Origin: Arthrobacter sp. Bi26
Lineage (GTDB): Bacteria; Actinomycetota; Actinomycetes; Actinomycetales; Micrococcaceae
Direction of reading: 5' to 3'
NCBI RefSeq assembly: GCF_918697925.1
Contig: NZ_CAKKMF010000046.1
Location: forward strand, 1 to 39,066
Length of the DNA: 39,066 nucleotides
In this document: piece after piece, positions 13,477 through 21,115 of the stretch
Position numbering within the stretch: the stretch's first letter is position 1
How the letters are laid out: every line of letters starts with the position of its first letter
Notes under the pieces: model-generated
The model's database searches: none
Seen by the model: the letters and a program-made list of their open reading frames with translations, nothing else
Told to the model about the DNA's origin: nothing
Translations under genes and position numbers: made by a program

Positions 13477-14154
13477 CTATGCGTCCAGGGCAATCTTCGC
13501 CAAGTGCTTGACGCGCCAGGCGTTCCACCCCGGGATCGTCACGTCCAGCAGCCGCAGGGCCTCCGCATCGAGCCGGCCACCGCCAAACGCCAGCCGCTGG
13601 CTATGAAGCCAGACACCGAGGACGCGTTCGTCCTCACCGACCGGTCGGCGGAACTGAGGCCATCGACCCTCCGAGGCCTTGAACATCCGAAGCTCCTCGA
13701 GCCTGTTCCGCCACCGCTCGGCCTCCTCGGTGGAACGCTGGTCCACATCCCAGCCTGGGAGCACCGCCAGCAACCTGAGTCGCTCATCGTCGAGGCGCCC
13801 GGCACGGGCCGCTCGCCGTTGAATCGACAGCCAGTTGGCCAGCCTCCGATTGACCGGATCACGGTTATGCGACGTCGGGTACCGTCCGGCCGACTCCCGG
13901 AACTTGGCCAGGGCCTCAAGGCTCAAACGCCAAGCAGCGCCCGGCGGCCGCGGCCTTTTGGTAGGACGGTTAGCCAGGTGCTCAGCCGCCATCTCAGGGG
14001 CCGCCGCCCGCTGGGTGCGGATGTGACTGCCCACTGTTTGTGGCAGGGCCCCACAGACGGCTGCGATACGCCCGACCGTCAGGCCCTTGCGGTACATCAG
14101 ATCCCACTCCGGATGACGAGACTCACCGCGCCTGAAGGTTCCCCCAGAATCCAT
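13477..14154 (-). CDS. Helicase-associated (HA) domain protein without a helicase
   Basis: A 225-residue protein. The N-terminal part has an HTH-like segment (GLTVGRIAAVCGALPQTVGSHI). Two HA-type repeats follow (about 75-135 and 145-212), each with a Trp/Leu helix, GR-P, LG/LA-WL--QR and a closing PGW. HA domains normally follow SNF2 or DEAD helicases in actinobacteria and probably bind nucleic acid; here they stand alone. The gene has its own promoter (TGGACA, 16 bases, TAGGGT) six bases before the ATG and opposes the early operon, so it is probably cargo expressed in the lysogen. Confidence 0.75.
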   Translation of the reverse strand: MDSGGTFRRGESRHPEWDLMYRKGLTVGRIAAVCGALPQTVGSHIRTQRAAAPEMAAEHLANRPTKRPRPPGAAWRLSLEALAKFRESAGRYPTSHNRDPVNRRLANWLSIQRRAARAGRLDDERLRLLAVLPGWDVDQRSTEEAERWRNRLEELRMFKASEGRWPQFRRPVGEDERVLGVWLHSQRLAFGGGRLDAEALRLLDVTIPGWNAWRVKHLAKIALDA

Positions 14155-14160
14155 GACAAC

Positions 14161-14188
14161 ACCCTAGGCCGTGTCGGGCTCATGTCCA
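14161..14188 (-). promoter_or_regulatory. Leaderless promoter of the HA-domain gene
   Basis: On the minus strand, TGGACA (14188-14183), a 16-base spacer and TAGGGT (14166-14161), then six bases to the ATG at 14154. Both hexamers are good matches. Confidence 0.65.
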
Positions 14189-14245
14189 GAGAACGAGGCG
14201 GCTCGACCAGGACCGTGCCGACAGTCTCAAGAGGAAGGACCACGG

Positions 14246-14491
14246 ATGAGTGATTCGAAACCAGACCCGAACCTGCCCGAGTTCGTGAGCATTGAGTCCA
14301 TCAAGGCGGACATCGAGGCCATGGAAAACGAGCAGGCGGCATGGACGCCGGAATGGATGCTCAACGCGCTCATGTCCGTGTGGCAGGACGGGCAGCTCAA
14401 GGGCAACACTGACGGATACTTCGGCACGAGCACCGCCCGGAACCCGTTCATGACCGAAGCGGAACTCAAGGCTTGGCACGGCCATGGCTGA
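14246..14491 (+). CDS. Hypothetical protein, 81 residues
   Basis: An acidic protein with IKADIEAMENEQAAW and EWMLNALMSVW helices. The ATG at 14246 follows a GAGGAAGGA site; the frame is open upstream but lacks a better start. It overlaps the next small gene by eight bases. Function unknown. Confidence 0.65.
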   Translation: MSDSKPDPNLPEFVSIESIKADIEAMENEQAAWTPEWMLNALMSVWQDGQLKGNTDGYFGTSTARNPFMTEAELKAWHGHG

Positions 14492-14606
14492 CCCCAAGTC
14501 GGACGGCGAGAAGCTGGCCGCGGCCATCCTCACGCGCCGCCTGCGTAAGTGCATCGCCGAGGGAGCGCACGTCGAGCGGACGACCTGCCCCAGGTGCGGC
14601 CAATGA
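14484..14606 (+). CDS. 40-residue protein with C-terminal CPRC
   Basis: It overlaps the end of the previous gene and is itself overlapped (ATGA) by the next. It has a helical basic middle and ends in CPRCGQ, half of a zinc site that a partner might complete. Function unknown. Confidence 0.5.
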   Translation: MADPKSDGEKLAAAILTRRLRKCIAEGAHVERTTCPRCGQ

Positions 14607-14728
14607 TCCGGTATTGCCCACACTGCCGCCACTGGCACGACGCCAAATGCCAGGCCATCACGTACAACGAATCCGGCGGCGCCCACCGATGCTGCTGCAC
14701 AGGGGAACCGCAAACCGGCCACGGGTGA
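14603..14728 (+). CDS. 41-residue Cys/His-rich miniprotein
   Basis: It contains CPHCRHWH, one further Cys and CCC, enough for one or two zinc sites. It is translated from the ATGA overlap with the preceding miniprotein. The phased GTGAAAC repeats begin at its last codons. Function unknown. Confidence 0.5.
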   Translation: MIRYCPHCRHWHDAKCQAITYNESGGAHRCCCTGEPQTGHG

Positions 14729-14759
14729 AACCCGGTGAAACTGGTGAATCCAGTGAAAC
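14726..14759 (+). repeat. Four phased TGAAAC repeats
   Basis: TGAAAC at 14726, 14736 and 14754 and TGAATC at 14745, spaced 10, 9 and 9 bases, each preceded by G or GG. This puts them on one face of the helix, like iterons or an operator array. An AT-richer stretch of about 200 bases follows. Confidence 0.5.
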
Positions 14760-14984
14760 CTCCCAGCTGTTCAGGTTTCCGCCCAGAACCCTAAACTAGC
14801 CGCCCACTATGCAGAGTTACGGCCGAAAAGCCCTAAACGCCCGATTACCCACAAACAAACCACCCCGCGTTTTCCAGTGCGCGGAGAACAGGGAGAACAA
14901 TTAATAGCCCGGCACCATGACCGCCCAGCTCACGCTGGGCTCCGGGGAATAGTCACCGCACCCCCTGCCGACACCACGGGAGCA
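14760..14984. other. Intergenic region, relatively AT-rich
   Basis: No gene is seen. It contains AT-richer sequence (14800-14905) and a hairpin-like GCCCAGCTCACGCTGGGC near 14924-14941, then the promoter of the next gene. It is a possible replication or partition site together with the phased repeats, on weak evidence. Confidence 0.3.
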
Positions 14985-14990
14985 TAGGAT
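14985..14990 (+). promoter_or_regulatory. -10 box of a leaderless promoter (gene at 14998)
   Basis: TAGGAT lies seven bases before the ATG at 14998. There is no ribosome-binding site. Confidence 0.5.
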
Positions 14991-14997
14991 CGGACTC

Positions 14998-15612
14998 ATG
15001 AGCCGCCGAAACAACGAAATGCCGCGAACAGATAGCGAAATCCTCGATGACTTCCACTACCTGGCGCAGGACGTGATAAACCACCCTCTGGCACTCGCCC
15101 CTCAACCAATGGCCTTGAATGTGACGTTCTTTGCAGGAGGGGGAATGGACTTTGGATGGGACAGTCCGGAGTCAGCTCCTTGGGTCGAGCTAGCCACTTA
15201 CGTGCGCAAGTTGGCGATTCTGGAAGACGAGGCCACGAGCATTACGAAGGTACTCAAGATTATGGGGAAAAACCACGAGTGGCTCCGGCCGGATGTTCAA
15301 CGCATTCAAGACGCCGTCAAAGAATGGCGGGGTTCGAACAAGGCGCAGTTCGTGACTCAGGAGGACGAGGGAGGTCTCTCGATCACTTCGAACGCCCAGG
15401 CCGCAGAGATTGTCATCAATGGCAGCATGTTCCACGGGAACGCCAACCTTCTCAAGGTCTGGCGCGAGCTCGACCCGTTCGCAAGGAACTACATGGTCGC
15501 ATCCGCCCAAGATTGGATTACCACAGCAGCTGGCCTTGTAAGACAAACCGTTGACGTAGTAGAGAGGGCCCTTCCTGAGCTGGCCGCAGCACAAACAAAG
15601 AAAACCCCGTGA
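14998..15612 (+). CDS. Hypothetical protein, 204 residues, independently expressed
   Basis: A soluble, largely helical protein with no signal peptide, membrane segment or recognised catalytic motif. Codon use is less G/C-biased than in its neighbours, and it has its own leaderless promoter and a downstream terminator (15663). It is thus a single-gene unit, the usual form of phage cargo genes (morons). A role in host fitness or defence against other phages is possible but unsupported by any motif. Confidence 0.65.
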   Translation: MSRRNNEMPRTDSEILDDFHYLAQDVINHPLALAPQPMALNVTFFAGGGMDFGWDSPESAPWVELATYVRKLAILEDEATSITKVLKIMGKNHEWLRPDVQRIQDAVKEWRGSNKAQFVTQEDEGGLSITSNAQAAEIVINGSMFHGNANLLKVWRELDPFARNYMVASAQDWITTAAGLVRQTVDVVERALPELAAAQTKKTP

Positions 15613-15662
15613 GCGACACCATCGAGTAGTGCAGTCAACGGGCTGCAACGAAACCTGAACCC

Positions 15663-15693
15663 AAGGCCCCCACCAGGGGCCTTTTTCATGCCC
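15663..15693 (+). terminator. Intrinsic terminator with TTTTTCATGCCC
   Basis: AAGGCCCC (15663-15670) pairs with GGGGCCTT (15676-15683) around CACCA and leads into TTTTTCATGCCC. The ribosome site AAAAGGAGG of the next gene follows at once. Confidence 0.8.
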
Positions 15694-15706
15694 AAAAGGA
15701 GGGCCT

Positions 15707-16546
15707 ATGGCTTACGAAGCCGGGATATACGAAGGCATTCCCAACGAGGAGTATCACCGAGACCCAGCGCTCGGCTCGACGTCGTTGAAGACGCTGGCCA
15801 CCCGCACACCTGCCCACTGGAAATGGGAATCAGAGCACCCAGTCCACAAGGACGTCTACGACATCGGCACACTCGCCCACAGCCTCATCCTCGAAGAGGA
15901 CAAAACCAGGCACCGTGTCATCGACGTCGAAGACAAGCGCGGCAACAAATGGACTATCCCCGCCAACGAAGCCAAAGCAGAGGGCCTGATCCCGGTTACC
16001 CCGAAGGAATGGGCTGGCATCGTCGGCATGCGCGACTCAGTCATGGCCCACCCCGAAGCCCGTCAACTATTCACCGGCCACCGCCCCGAAGAGTCAGTGT
16101 TCTGGGAAGAAGACGGCCAGACACTCAAATGCCGGCCCGACGCCTGGCAGCCGAGCGTGCTCGTGGACCTCAAAACCGGTCGCGACGCAGACCCCAACGA
16201 GTTCGGCAAAGTCGCAGCAGACTACGGCTACCACCAGTCAGCCGGACACTACATCGACGGCGTCAAACAAGCCACAGGCGAAGAGCTCCCCTTCCGCTTC
16301 GTCCTGGTCGAGAAAACCGAACCCTATCTCGTCTCCGTAGTTGAGCTCGACGACGCATCAATCGACATCGGCCGGCAACTCAACGATCGAGCCAAACGCA
16401 TATACCGCGAATGCATCGAGTCTGGCAACTGGCCCGGGTACCCAAGAGTCGAACCAGTCAGCATCCCCAATTGGGCCTTCTACAAAGCCGAAGACCTACT
16501 CGGCATTCCCAACGACATCGAATTGGAGGTATCCCCATGGACCTAA
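15707..16546 (+). CDS. RecE-like exonuclease (PD-(D/E)XK, exodeoxyribonuclease VIII type)
   Basis: A 279-residue nuclease. The N-terminus has the family's YHRDPALGSTSLKTL segment. The PD-(D/E)XK core shows an acidic helix with EESVFWEE near 127, CRPDAW near 143, VDLKTG near 154 and the YHQSAGHY motif near 171. Such enzymes resect double-stranded ends for phage recombination. The start has a strong AAAAGGAGG site. It overlaps the next gene by ten bases and heads a recombination operon with the ATPase, although no recognisable RecT annealing protein follows. Confidence 0.85.
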   Translation: MAYEAGIYEGIPNEEYHRDPALGSTSLKTLATRTPAHWKWESEHPVHKDVYDIGTLAHSLILEEDKTRHRVIDVEDKRGNKWTIPANEAKAEGLIPVTPKEWAGIVGMRDSVMAHPEARQLFTGHRPEESVFWEEDGQTLKCRPDAWQPSVLVDLKTGRDADPNEFGKVAADYGYHQSAGHYIDGVKQATGEELPFRFVLVEKTEPYLVSVVELDDASIDIGRQLNDRAKRIYRECIESGNWPGYPRVEPVSIPNWAFYKAEDLLGIPNDIELEVSPWT

Positions 16547-17100
16547 CCCAATCCATCACGCCAAAGTCCGACCAACTCAACTCCGATGATCTGATCACCG
16601 GGCCCGTAACCGTGACCATCACCGAAGTCCGGGCCGGCAACGCTGAGCAGCCGGTATCGATCCTCCTGGCAGAGTTCCCCGGCCGACCCTACAAGCCCTC
16701 CAAGAGCATGCGCCGCGTACTCGTCCAAGGCTGGGGATCTGACGGCGACACGTACAGCGGCCGCCGTCTCGCACTGTTTCGCAACCCCGAAATCAAATTT
16801 GGCGGCGATCAAGTCGGCGGCATCGAAATTGCGGCAATGTCCCACATCCCGAAGCGCCTCAGCGTCTCCCTCATGATCACCCGTGGCAAACGGAAACCGT
16901 TCCACGTCCAGCCCTTGCCTGACGCTGCACCGACCGCTGCACCATCTAGCCCACCAACGATCAACGACAAGGTCAGGGCCGACACTGCGAAGGCCATCGC
17001 CGAGGGAACCGTCCCCGACTACCTAGCCTGGCTCACCGAACAAGGCGCACCCCAGCACATCACCGACTACGTCAACACCACCGCAAAGGAAACCGCATGA
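16537..17100 (+). CDS. Conserved recombination-block protein, possible RecT substitute
   Basis: A 187-residue protein with a beta-rich N-terminal domain (VTVTITEVRAG, GRPYKPSKSMRRVLVQGWG, GRRLALFRNPEIKFGG), a Pro/Ala linker near 135-145 and a helical C-terminus. It looks like an OB-type fold and recurs in actinophages next to RecE-like nucleases. A role in single-strand binding or annealing is inferred from position only. The start at 16537 has TTGGAGGT before it. It overlaps both neighbours. Confidence 0.6.
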   Translation: MDLTQSITPKSDQLNSDDLITGPVTVTITEVRAGNAEQPVSILLAEFPGRPYKPSKSMRRVLVQGWGSDGDTYSGRRLALFRNPEIKFGGDQVGGIEIAAMSHIPKRLSVSLMITRGKRKPFHVQPLPDAAPTAAPSSPPTINDKVRADTAKAIAEGTVPDYLAWLTEQGAPQHITDYVNTTAKETA

Positions 17101-18311
17101 CCAAGATCATTCGACTCGCGACCACCAACTACAAGCGCGTCAGCGCTGCGGAGATCGTCCCGGATCCGGACGGCAACCTCGTCATCGTGGCAGGCAAGAA
17201 CGGGCAGGGCAAGACATCCATGCTCGACAGCATCACCGCGGCCCTGGGCGGCGTGAATGCAAAGACCACCCCGAAGCCCATCCGCGACGGCGAAGAGCGC
17301 GCCGAGATCGTTCTGGAGACTGAAGAGCTGATCGTCACCCGCCGATTCACCGCCTCCGGATCCACACTGACCGTCAAGTCGATCGACGGCGCCGTCTACC
17401 CCAAAGGTCAGGCCAAGCTGGACGACCTGCTCGGCAAGCTGTCCCTCGACCCGCTGGCCTTCACCCAGCAGTCCGACCGCGACCAGCTCGCCACCGTGCT
17501 GGACCTTGTAGACCTCCCGTTCGACCTCGACAAGCTGGCCGCCGAGCGCAAGGACATCTTCGAACGCCGCTCCGACGCCAACCGCAAGGTCAAGGAGCTC
17601 ACCGCCCGCGCCACTGAGTACATCGCCAAGCCGGCCGACCTGCCCGACGAAGAAGTCAGCGTCTCCGCATTGATCGCCGAGTACCGCGATGGCCAGACAC
17701 TCAACCACAACATTGACGTCGCCCGCACGGCTTGCGACGGCTGGGCCGAAAAGGTCGAGCGCCTCAAGCGAGAGCTCGCCGACGCCGAGATCCAGCTGGA
17801 GATCGCCCAGAAGCGCACCGACACCGCTCCACCCAAGGTGGACCTCGACGCCATCCAGGCGAAGATCGACGGCGCCGAGACGGTCAACGCCGCGGTACGC
17901 CTCCACAAGGCCGGCGAGAAGGTGCGCGCAGAACTGACCATCGTCCAGCAAGAAGCCGCAGAGCTCAGCGAAGCCATCGCCGAGATCGACAAGCAGAAGG
18001 CCGACGGGCTCGCCGCAGCGAACTTCCCCATCGAAGGCCTCGGTTTCGACGAAACCGGCGTCACCTACCAGGGCATCCCGTTCAAGCAGTCATCCGGCGC
18101 CGAACAGCTCCGTGTCTCCCTCGCCATGGCCATCGCGCTCAACCCCAAGCTCCGCGTCATCCGCATCGCCGACGGCTCCCTACTCGACGCTGACAACCTC
18201 GCACTCGTGGAAGCTGTCGCCCGCGAGCACGACTTCCAAGTCTGGATCGAAATGGTCGGAGACGGCGACGGCCGCGGCATCATCATCGAAGACGGGACGG
18301 TGCGAGCATGA
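17097..18311 (+). CDS. RecF/Rad50-like AAA ATPase with short coiled coil
   Basis: A 404-residue SMC-like ATPase. Walker A GKNGQGKT is at residues 33-40. Two helical coiled-coil arms flank a short hinge (about 150-300). The signature-like SSGAEQLRVSLAMA is near 328-341, followed by Walker B with LRVIRIADGSLLD and a C-terminal EDGTV. It is shorter than Rad50, like phage gp46-type or DUF2813-like proteins that help process DNA ends. It is coupled to the RecE-like block by ATGA and immediately precedes the ssb remnant. Confidence 0.85.
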   Translation: MTKIIRLATTNYKRVSAAEIVPDPDGNLVIVAGKNGQGKTSMLDSITAALGGVNAKTTPKPIRDGEERAEIVLETEELIVTRRFTASGSTLTVKSIDGAVYPKGQAKLDDLLGKLSLDPLAFTQQSDRDQLATVLDLVDLPFDLDKLAAERKDIFERRSDANRKVKELTARATEYIAKPADLPDEEVSVSALIAEYRDGQTLNHNIDVARTACDGWAEKVERLKRELADAEIQLEIAQKRTDTAPPKVDLDAIQAKIDGAETVNAAVRLHKAGEKVRAELTIVQQEAAELSEAIAEIDKQKADGLAAANFPIEGLGFDETGVTYQGIPFKQSSGAEQLRVSLAMAIALNPKLRVIRIADGSLLDADNLALVEAVAREHDFQVWIEMVGDGDGRGIIIEDGTVRA

Positions 18312-18320
18312 ACCTCGGGA

Positions 18321-18404
18321 GTGACCGTGGTCGGCAACCTCACTAACGACCCGGAGCTGCGCTTCACCCCGGGCGATCCGCGGTGGCGAAGTCAGGTCCG
18401 GTGA
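18321..18404 (+). pseudogene. ssb: Broken ssb (single-stranded DNA-binding protein) fragment
   Basis: The frame from 18321 encodes TVVGNLTNDPELRFTP, the conserved first strand of actinobacterial SSB. It stops after 27 codons. One base out of frame the sequence continues as SAVAK, the expected next SSB residues, so a frameshift lies near 18377-18383. After about 18400 no SSB similarity remains. The rest of the gene seems to be deleted, next to the inserted J/TPR gene. Confidence 0.7.
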
Positions 18405-18712
18405 AGCCTCCCCGGGGCTTTCGACCCCGTAGCTTTGGCTGCTGGCGTTCACACCCCAATCGGGAGCTTCCTGTTTCACGTACTTTGCCAGCTCTCAAGC
18501 TTCCTGGCGATGGTCACGCTGTTTTGTCTTGGGTAGGCCTTGATTGTGTACGTGGACCGCCCCTCCGCGTGTCGACGTCGGGGGCCATGCAGTTCACTCG
18601 GGCACCGGTCCGGGAACTGGAAGCGTCCGGGAGTGAGGCAGGTGTGCGCTCAGCGCCCGGCACGCGGTGAAAGGGAGAAGGACGGGGCTAATTTATCTCG
18701 TTGCTCGCCCGA
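18405..18712. other. Non-coding scar between ssb remnant and J/TPR gene
   Basis: There is no credible gene: the open frames here are Arg/Pro/Ser-rich and lack coding bias. A small hairpin (AAGCC...GGCTT, 18404-18421) could be a terminator for the recombination operon. The region probably holds decayed sequence left after insertion of the opposite-strand gene. Confidence 0.4.
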
Positions 18713-19801
18713 TCACTGGAGTCCTGAGGTTCGGACGAAGTTGGGGACGTGCCGGCTGTCCCATTTCCAGTTGGGCATATGGTGGCGCTTGACGAACACA
18801 ATCAAGACAAGGCCAAAAAGAGCAAGGGCGATGATGAAATTTGGCACGTCGATCGCGCGAAACATCAGGAACAGTGGCAGGAAGAAAAGGAACATGTACA
18901 GAAGGGTGTGTCTAGTCCGGTGCCACTTCTTTCGTTCGGCCAGATTCACGAAATTTTTGAACTCATCAATCTGCTCCCGGGCTGTGGGGTCGGAGCATTT
19001 AAGGTCAGCAACTGCCCGCAGGCTCTCGCGCGACACGTCAAGCTGCGATTTAGTGAGGATGGAGCTCGTTCCATCACCGTGCTGAGACCATTGCTGCTGC
19101 GCGGTCGACATGAGGGCCAGACCGTAATAGCCCTTATACAGTTCGTTGTCCGGCTCAGCCTCGTGGACCAGCTTGAAGACGGTAAGGGCCTCTGGTACTC
19201 GGTCCAAATTGTTTAGCGCGACCCCGATACGCGATTGATAGAAGAGGCTTTCCGGTTCCAGGTCGCTGGCTCGTTGATAGGACCTCAAGGCGCCGGCATG
19301 GTCGCCATTCGCGCGATATGTATCTCCAAGCGTGCAATGGTAAGAGGCCTCATACGGATCGAGGCGGGCGGCCTCACCCAGCTCAAACTCAGCGTCCCTT
19401 GCGTTGCCGAGCATTGTCGAAGTCACGCCACGTATATACCAAGCTTCGGGGTTCTCGGGTCGCTGCGTCGTCGCCTCCCGGGCAGCGTAGTTGGCCTGTG
19501 ACGCCGTACCGGATTCCAAGTACTCTCGCGCGATCACGACCCAGTCTCGTTCGCTGGCCACGGCATCCGCGAAGGTCCGCTCCGGAGTTGATTCATGAGC
19601 AGCCAGCTGCCGGTCAAAGTCAGCTCGCTTAATCGGATCGAGTAGCGTTACCTCAGCCTCGGCAAGAACTCGCGTCGCGGCAACCGGATCGCTTTGTCCG
19701 TCCAGCCAATCTGCACGTTTCTGCTTAGCAGCCTGCGTGATTGTCGCGGCGCCGGCCCCGCGCTCTATCCCAAGTATTTCGTAGTAATTGACGAACGGCA
19801 T
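18713..19801 (-). CDS. J-domain-like, TPR and two-transmembrane protein
   Basis: A 362-residue protein. Residues 1-65 resemble a DnaJ domain (VNYYEILGI, then helices ending LLDPIKRADFDRQL), but the HPD tripeptide needed to stimulate DnaK is missing. Four to five TPR-like repeats follow (about 85-230; NPEAWYIRG, GDHAGALRSYQRASDLEP), then a linker and two membrane helices near 295-335. The N-terminal part would face the cytoplasm. A GGGGAGGAAT site precedes the ATG. Opposite-strand position and flanking scars mark it as a cargo insertion. A chaperone-linked or exclusion role is only speculation. Confidence 0.75.
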   Translation of the reverse strand: MPFVNYYEILGIERGAGAATITQAAKQKRADWLDGQSDPVAATRVLAEAEVTLLDPIKRADFDRQLAAHESTPERTFADAVASERDWVVIAREYLESGTASQANYAAREATTQRPENPEAWYIRGVTSTMLGNARDAEFELGEAARLDPYEASYHCTLGDTYRANGDHAGALRSYQRASDLEPESLFYQSRIGVALNNLDRVPEALTVFKLVHEAEPDNELYKGYYGLALMSTAQQQWSQHGDGTSSILTKSQLDVSRESLRAVADLKCSDPTAREQIDEFKNFVNLAERKKWHRTRHTLLYMFLFFLPLFLMFRAIDVPNFIIALALFGLVLIVFVKRHHMPNWKWDSRHVPNFVRTSGLQ

Positions 19802-20077
19802 GACAGATATTCCTCCCCGTCACAGGCCCCCATCTTAATGGTACGCAAAGGTCAGTCGCCCGCTATGGGGGTCAACAAGCGGGGCTGCGGGCTCCGCCAG
19901 GGTCGGCGCTTCACGACCAGCCTGATTCCTGACCAACGAAGCGGCGTTCATGGCCGCCCAGGAACAGCCCTAAAGCAGGTCCCAACGCCCTCGCCTATAT
20001 CCAGTCCCTTGCGTCGCTAAAGACCACAGCGGATCTCGGCGCCAAACCCGGCGCACAAAATCTCGCACCACCAACAC
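19802..20077. other. Non-coding region upstream of the J/TPR gene
   Basis: It holds the promoter side of the leftward J/TPR gene; TAAGAT on the minus strand at 19834-19839 is a possible -10. Short stretches have coding-like composition on the plus strand (for example around 19950-20060), each broken by stops. They may be remnants of a gene lost when the cargo inserted. Confidence 0.35.
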
Positions 20078-20108
20078 AAGCCGCCACAGCGCGGCTTTTT
20101 TCATGCCC
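20078..20108 (+). terminator. Intrinsic terminator with TTTTTTCATGCCC
   Basis: AAGCCGC pairs with GCGGCTT around a short loop, followed by six T and CATGCCC. A second GC-rich inverted pair (GGCGCCCGG/CCGGGCGCC, 20112-20143) follows before the glutaredoxin gene. Confidence 0.75.
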
Positions 20109-20163
20109 GCCGGCGCCCGGACACTCCCCCCGTCCGGGCGCCGCACACACCCGAAGGAAACCC

Positions 20164-20457
20164 ATGAACCACGCCCAAGACATCCAGACCCGCGACGGCG
20201 TCGCCGTGGTCATCTACACCAAGAACGACTGCCGCTGGTGCGACATGACCAAGATGGTCCTCGACCGCGAGCACGTGAATTACACCGCCGTCAACGTCGA
20301 AGAAGACGCCACCGCATACGCGTACGTCACCGAGACGCTCAACCGCCGCGAGATGCCCGTCGTCATCGCCTCCGCCATCGAAGGCGACGAAGTCTGGTCC
20401 GGGTTCCAGCCCGCCATGATTCGCGAACACATCACCCACCGGGCAGACGCCGCATGA
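20164..20457 (+). CDS. Glutaredoxin / NrdH-like redoxin
   Basis: A 97-residue thioredoxin-fold protein with the active-site pair Cys23-Cys26 in KNDCRWC, a cis-Pro region REMPVV and a beta-alpha-beta pattern. Such proteins deliver electrons to ribonucleotide reductase or other enzymes; no reductase gene is in the window, so it would serve the host enzyme. A GAAGGAAA site precedes the ATG. It overlaps the DUF4326 gene (ATGA) at the start of a metabolism operon. Confidence 0.85.
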   Translation: MNHAQDIQTRDGVAVVIYTKNDCRWCDMTKMVLDREHVNYTAVNVEEDATAYAYVTETLNRREMPVVIASAIEGDEVWSGFQPAMIREHITHRADAA

Positions 20458-20927
20458 GCCCGATACGTGTCCAGCGGAAGCGGACCAAGGGCTGGAGGAT
20501 GCCGGAAGGCGCTGTCTACGTCGGCCGAGGTTCCAAGTGGGGCAACCCGTATGCAGTCGGGAAATCTCAACTCCGGTTCCCCCGCGTAGATGGCACTGAG
20601 GCCTGGCAGTTCGAAGGCCGTCTGCACAAGACATCCGGCCAGAAGCACGTGTTCAGCCACTCCGACTACACAGTGAACGCCCACGGCGACAAGGTTTACC
20701 GGATCACATGGCATGACGTGAGGGACGCTACCCGCGAAGAGTGCGTAGCGCTGTTCCGCGAGGAAGTGACAGGCGAGCTGGACATGCTCGAGTACCGCTA
20801 CAAGTCACGCGTCGAAGAGATCCGCACGGCGCTGGCCGGCAAGGATCTGGCGTGCTGGTGCCCGCTGGACAAGCCCTGCCACGCCGACGTCCTGCTGGAG
20901 CTGGCCAATCCGGAGGCCACCGCATGA
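20454..20927 (+). CDS. DUF4326 domain protein
   Basis: A 157-residue protein with the complete DUF4326 pattern: AVYVGRGSKWGNPYAVG at the front and LAGKDLACWCPLDKPCHADVLLELAN at the end, including the conserved CWC and CHAD. The family is common in phages of high-GC bacteria. Its biochemical role is not established; the Cys and His residues suggest metal binding or catalysis. The start lies in the ATGA overlap with the glutaredoxin gene. Confidence 0.9.
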   Translation: MSPIRVQRKRTKGWRMPEGAVYVGRGSKWGNPYAVGKSQLRFPRVDGTEAWQFEGRLHKTSGQKHVFSHSDYTVNAHGDKVYRITWHDVRDATREECVALFREEVTGELDMLEYRYKSRVEEIRTALAGKDLACWCPLDKPCHADVLLELANPEATA

Positions 20928-21115
20928 CCTCGGATCCCTGCTGCATCCTCTGCCGTCATTCAACAGGCGTCTGCCTTAGCCGCCACACGTGCGAACACCA
21001 CCTACTCGCCCAGGCGCAGGACGACGCCAACCACCGAGCCAGCCGAACCATCCGCGACCCCACCGGAGACACCGCCATAGCCAACATCACCCGAGAACGA
21101 AAGGGACGACGATGA
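20924..21115 (+). CDS. Small Cys/His-rich protein, 63 residues
   Basis: The N-terminal half holds CCILC, then Cys, HTCEHH, which could form a zinc site; the rest is polar and basic. The start lies in the ATGA overlap with the DUF4326 gene and the end overlaps the next gene. Function unknown. Confidence 0.6.
   Translation: MTSDPCCILCRHSTGVCLSRHTCEHHLLAQAQDDANHRASRTIRDPTGDTAIANITRERKGRR

Noticed and set aside
15688..16344. Long plus-strand frame starting at the ATG of TTTTCATGCCC
   Set aside because: Arg/Pro/His-rich shadow of the RecE-like gene; the CATGCCC is part of the terminator module, not a start.
17067..17951. 294-codon minus-strand frame opposite the ATPase
   Set aside because: Shadow of a high-GC gene; composition Val/Gly/Asp-rich without motifs, while the plus strand has Walker motifs.
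20112..20143. Second terminator at GGCGCCCGG/CCGGGCGCC
   Set aside because: Good inverted pair but no T tract and too close to the ribosome site; more likely leader structure of the glutaredoxin gene.
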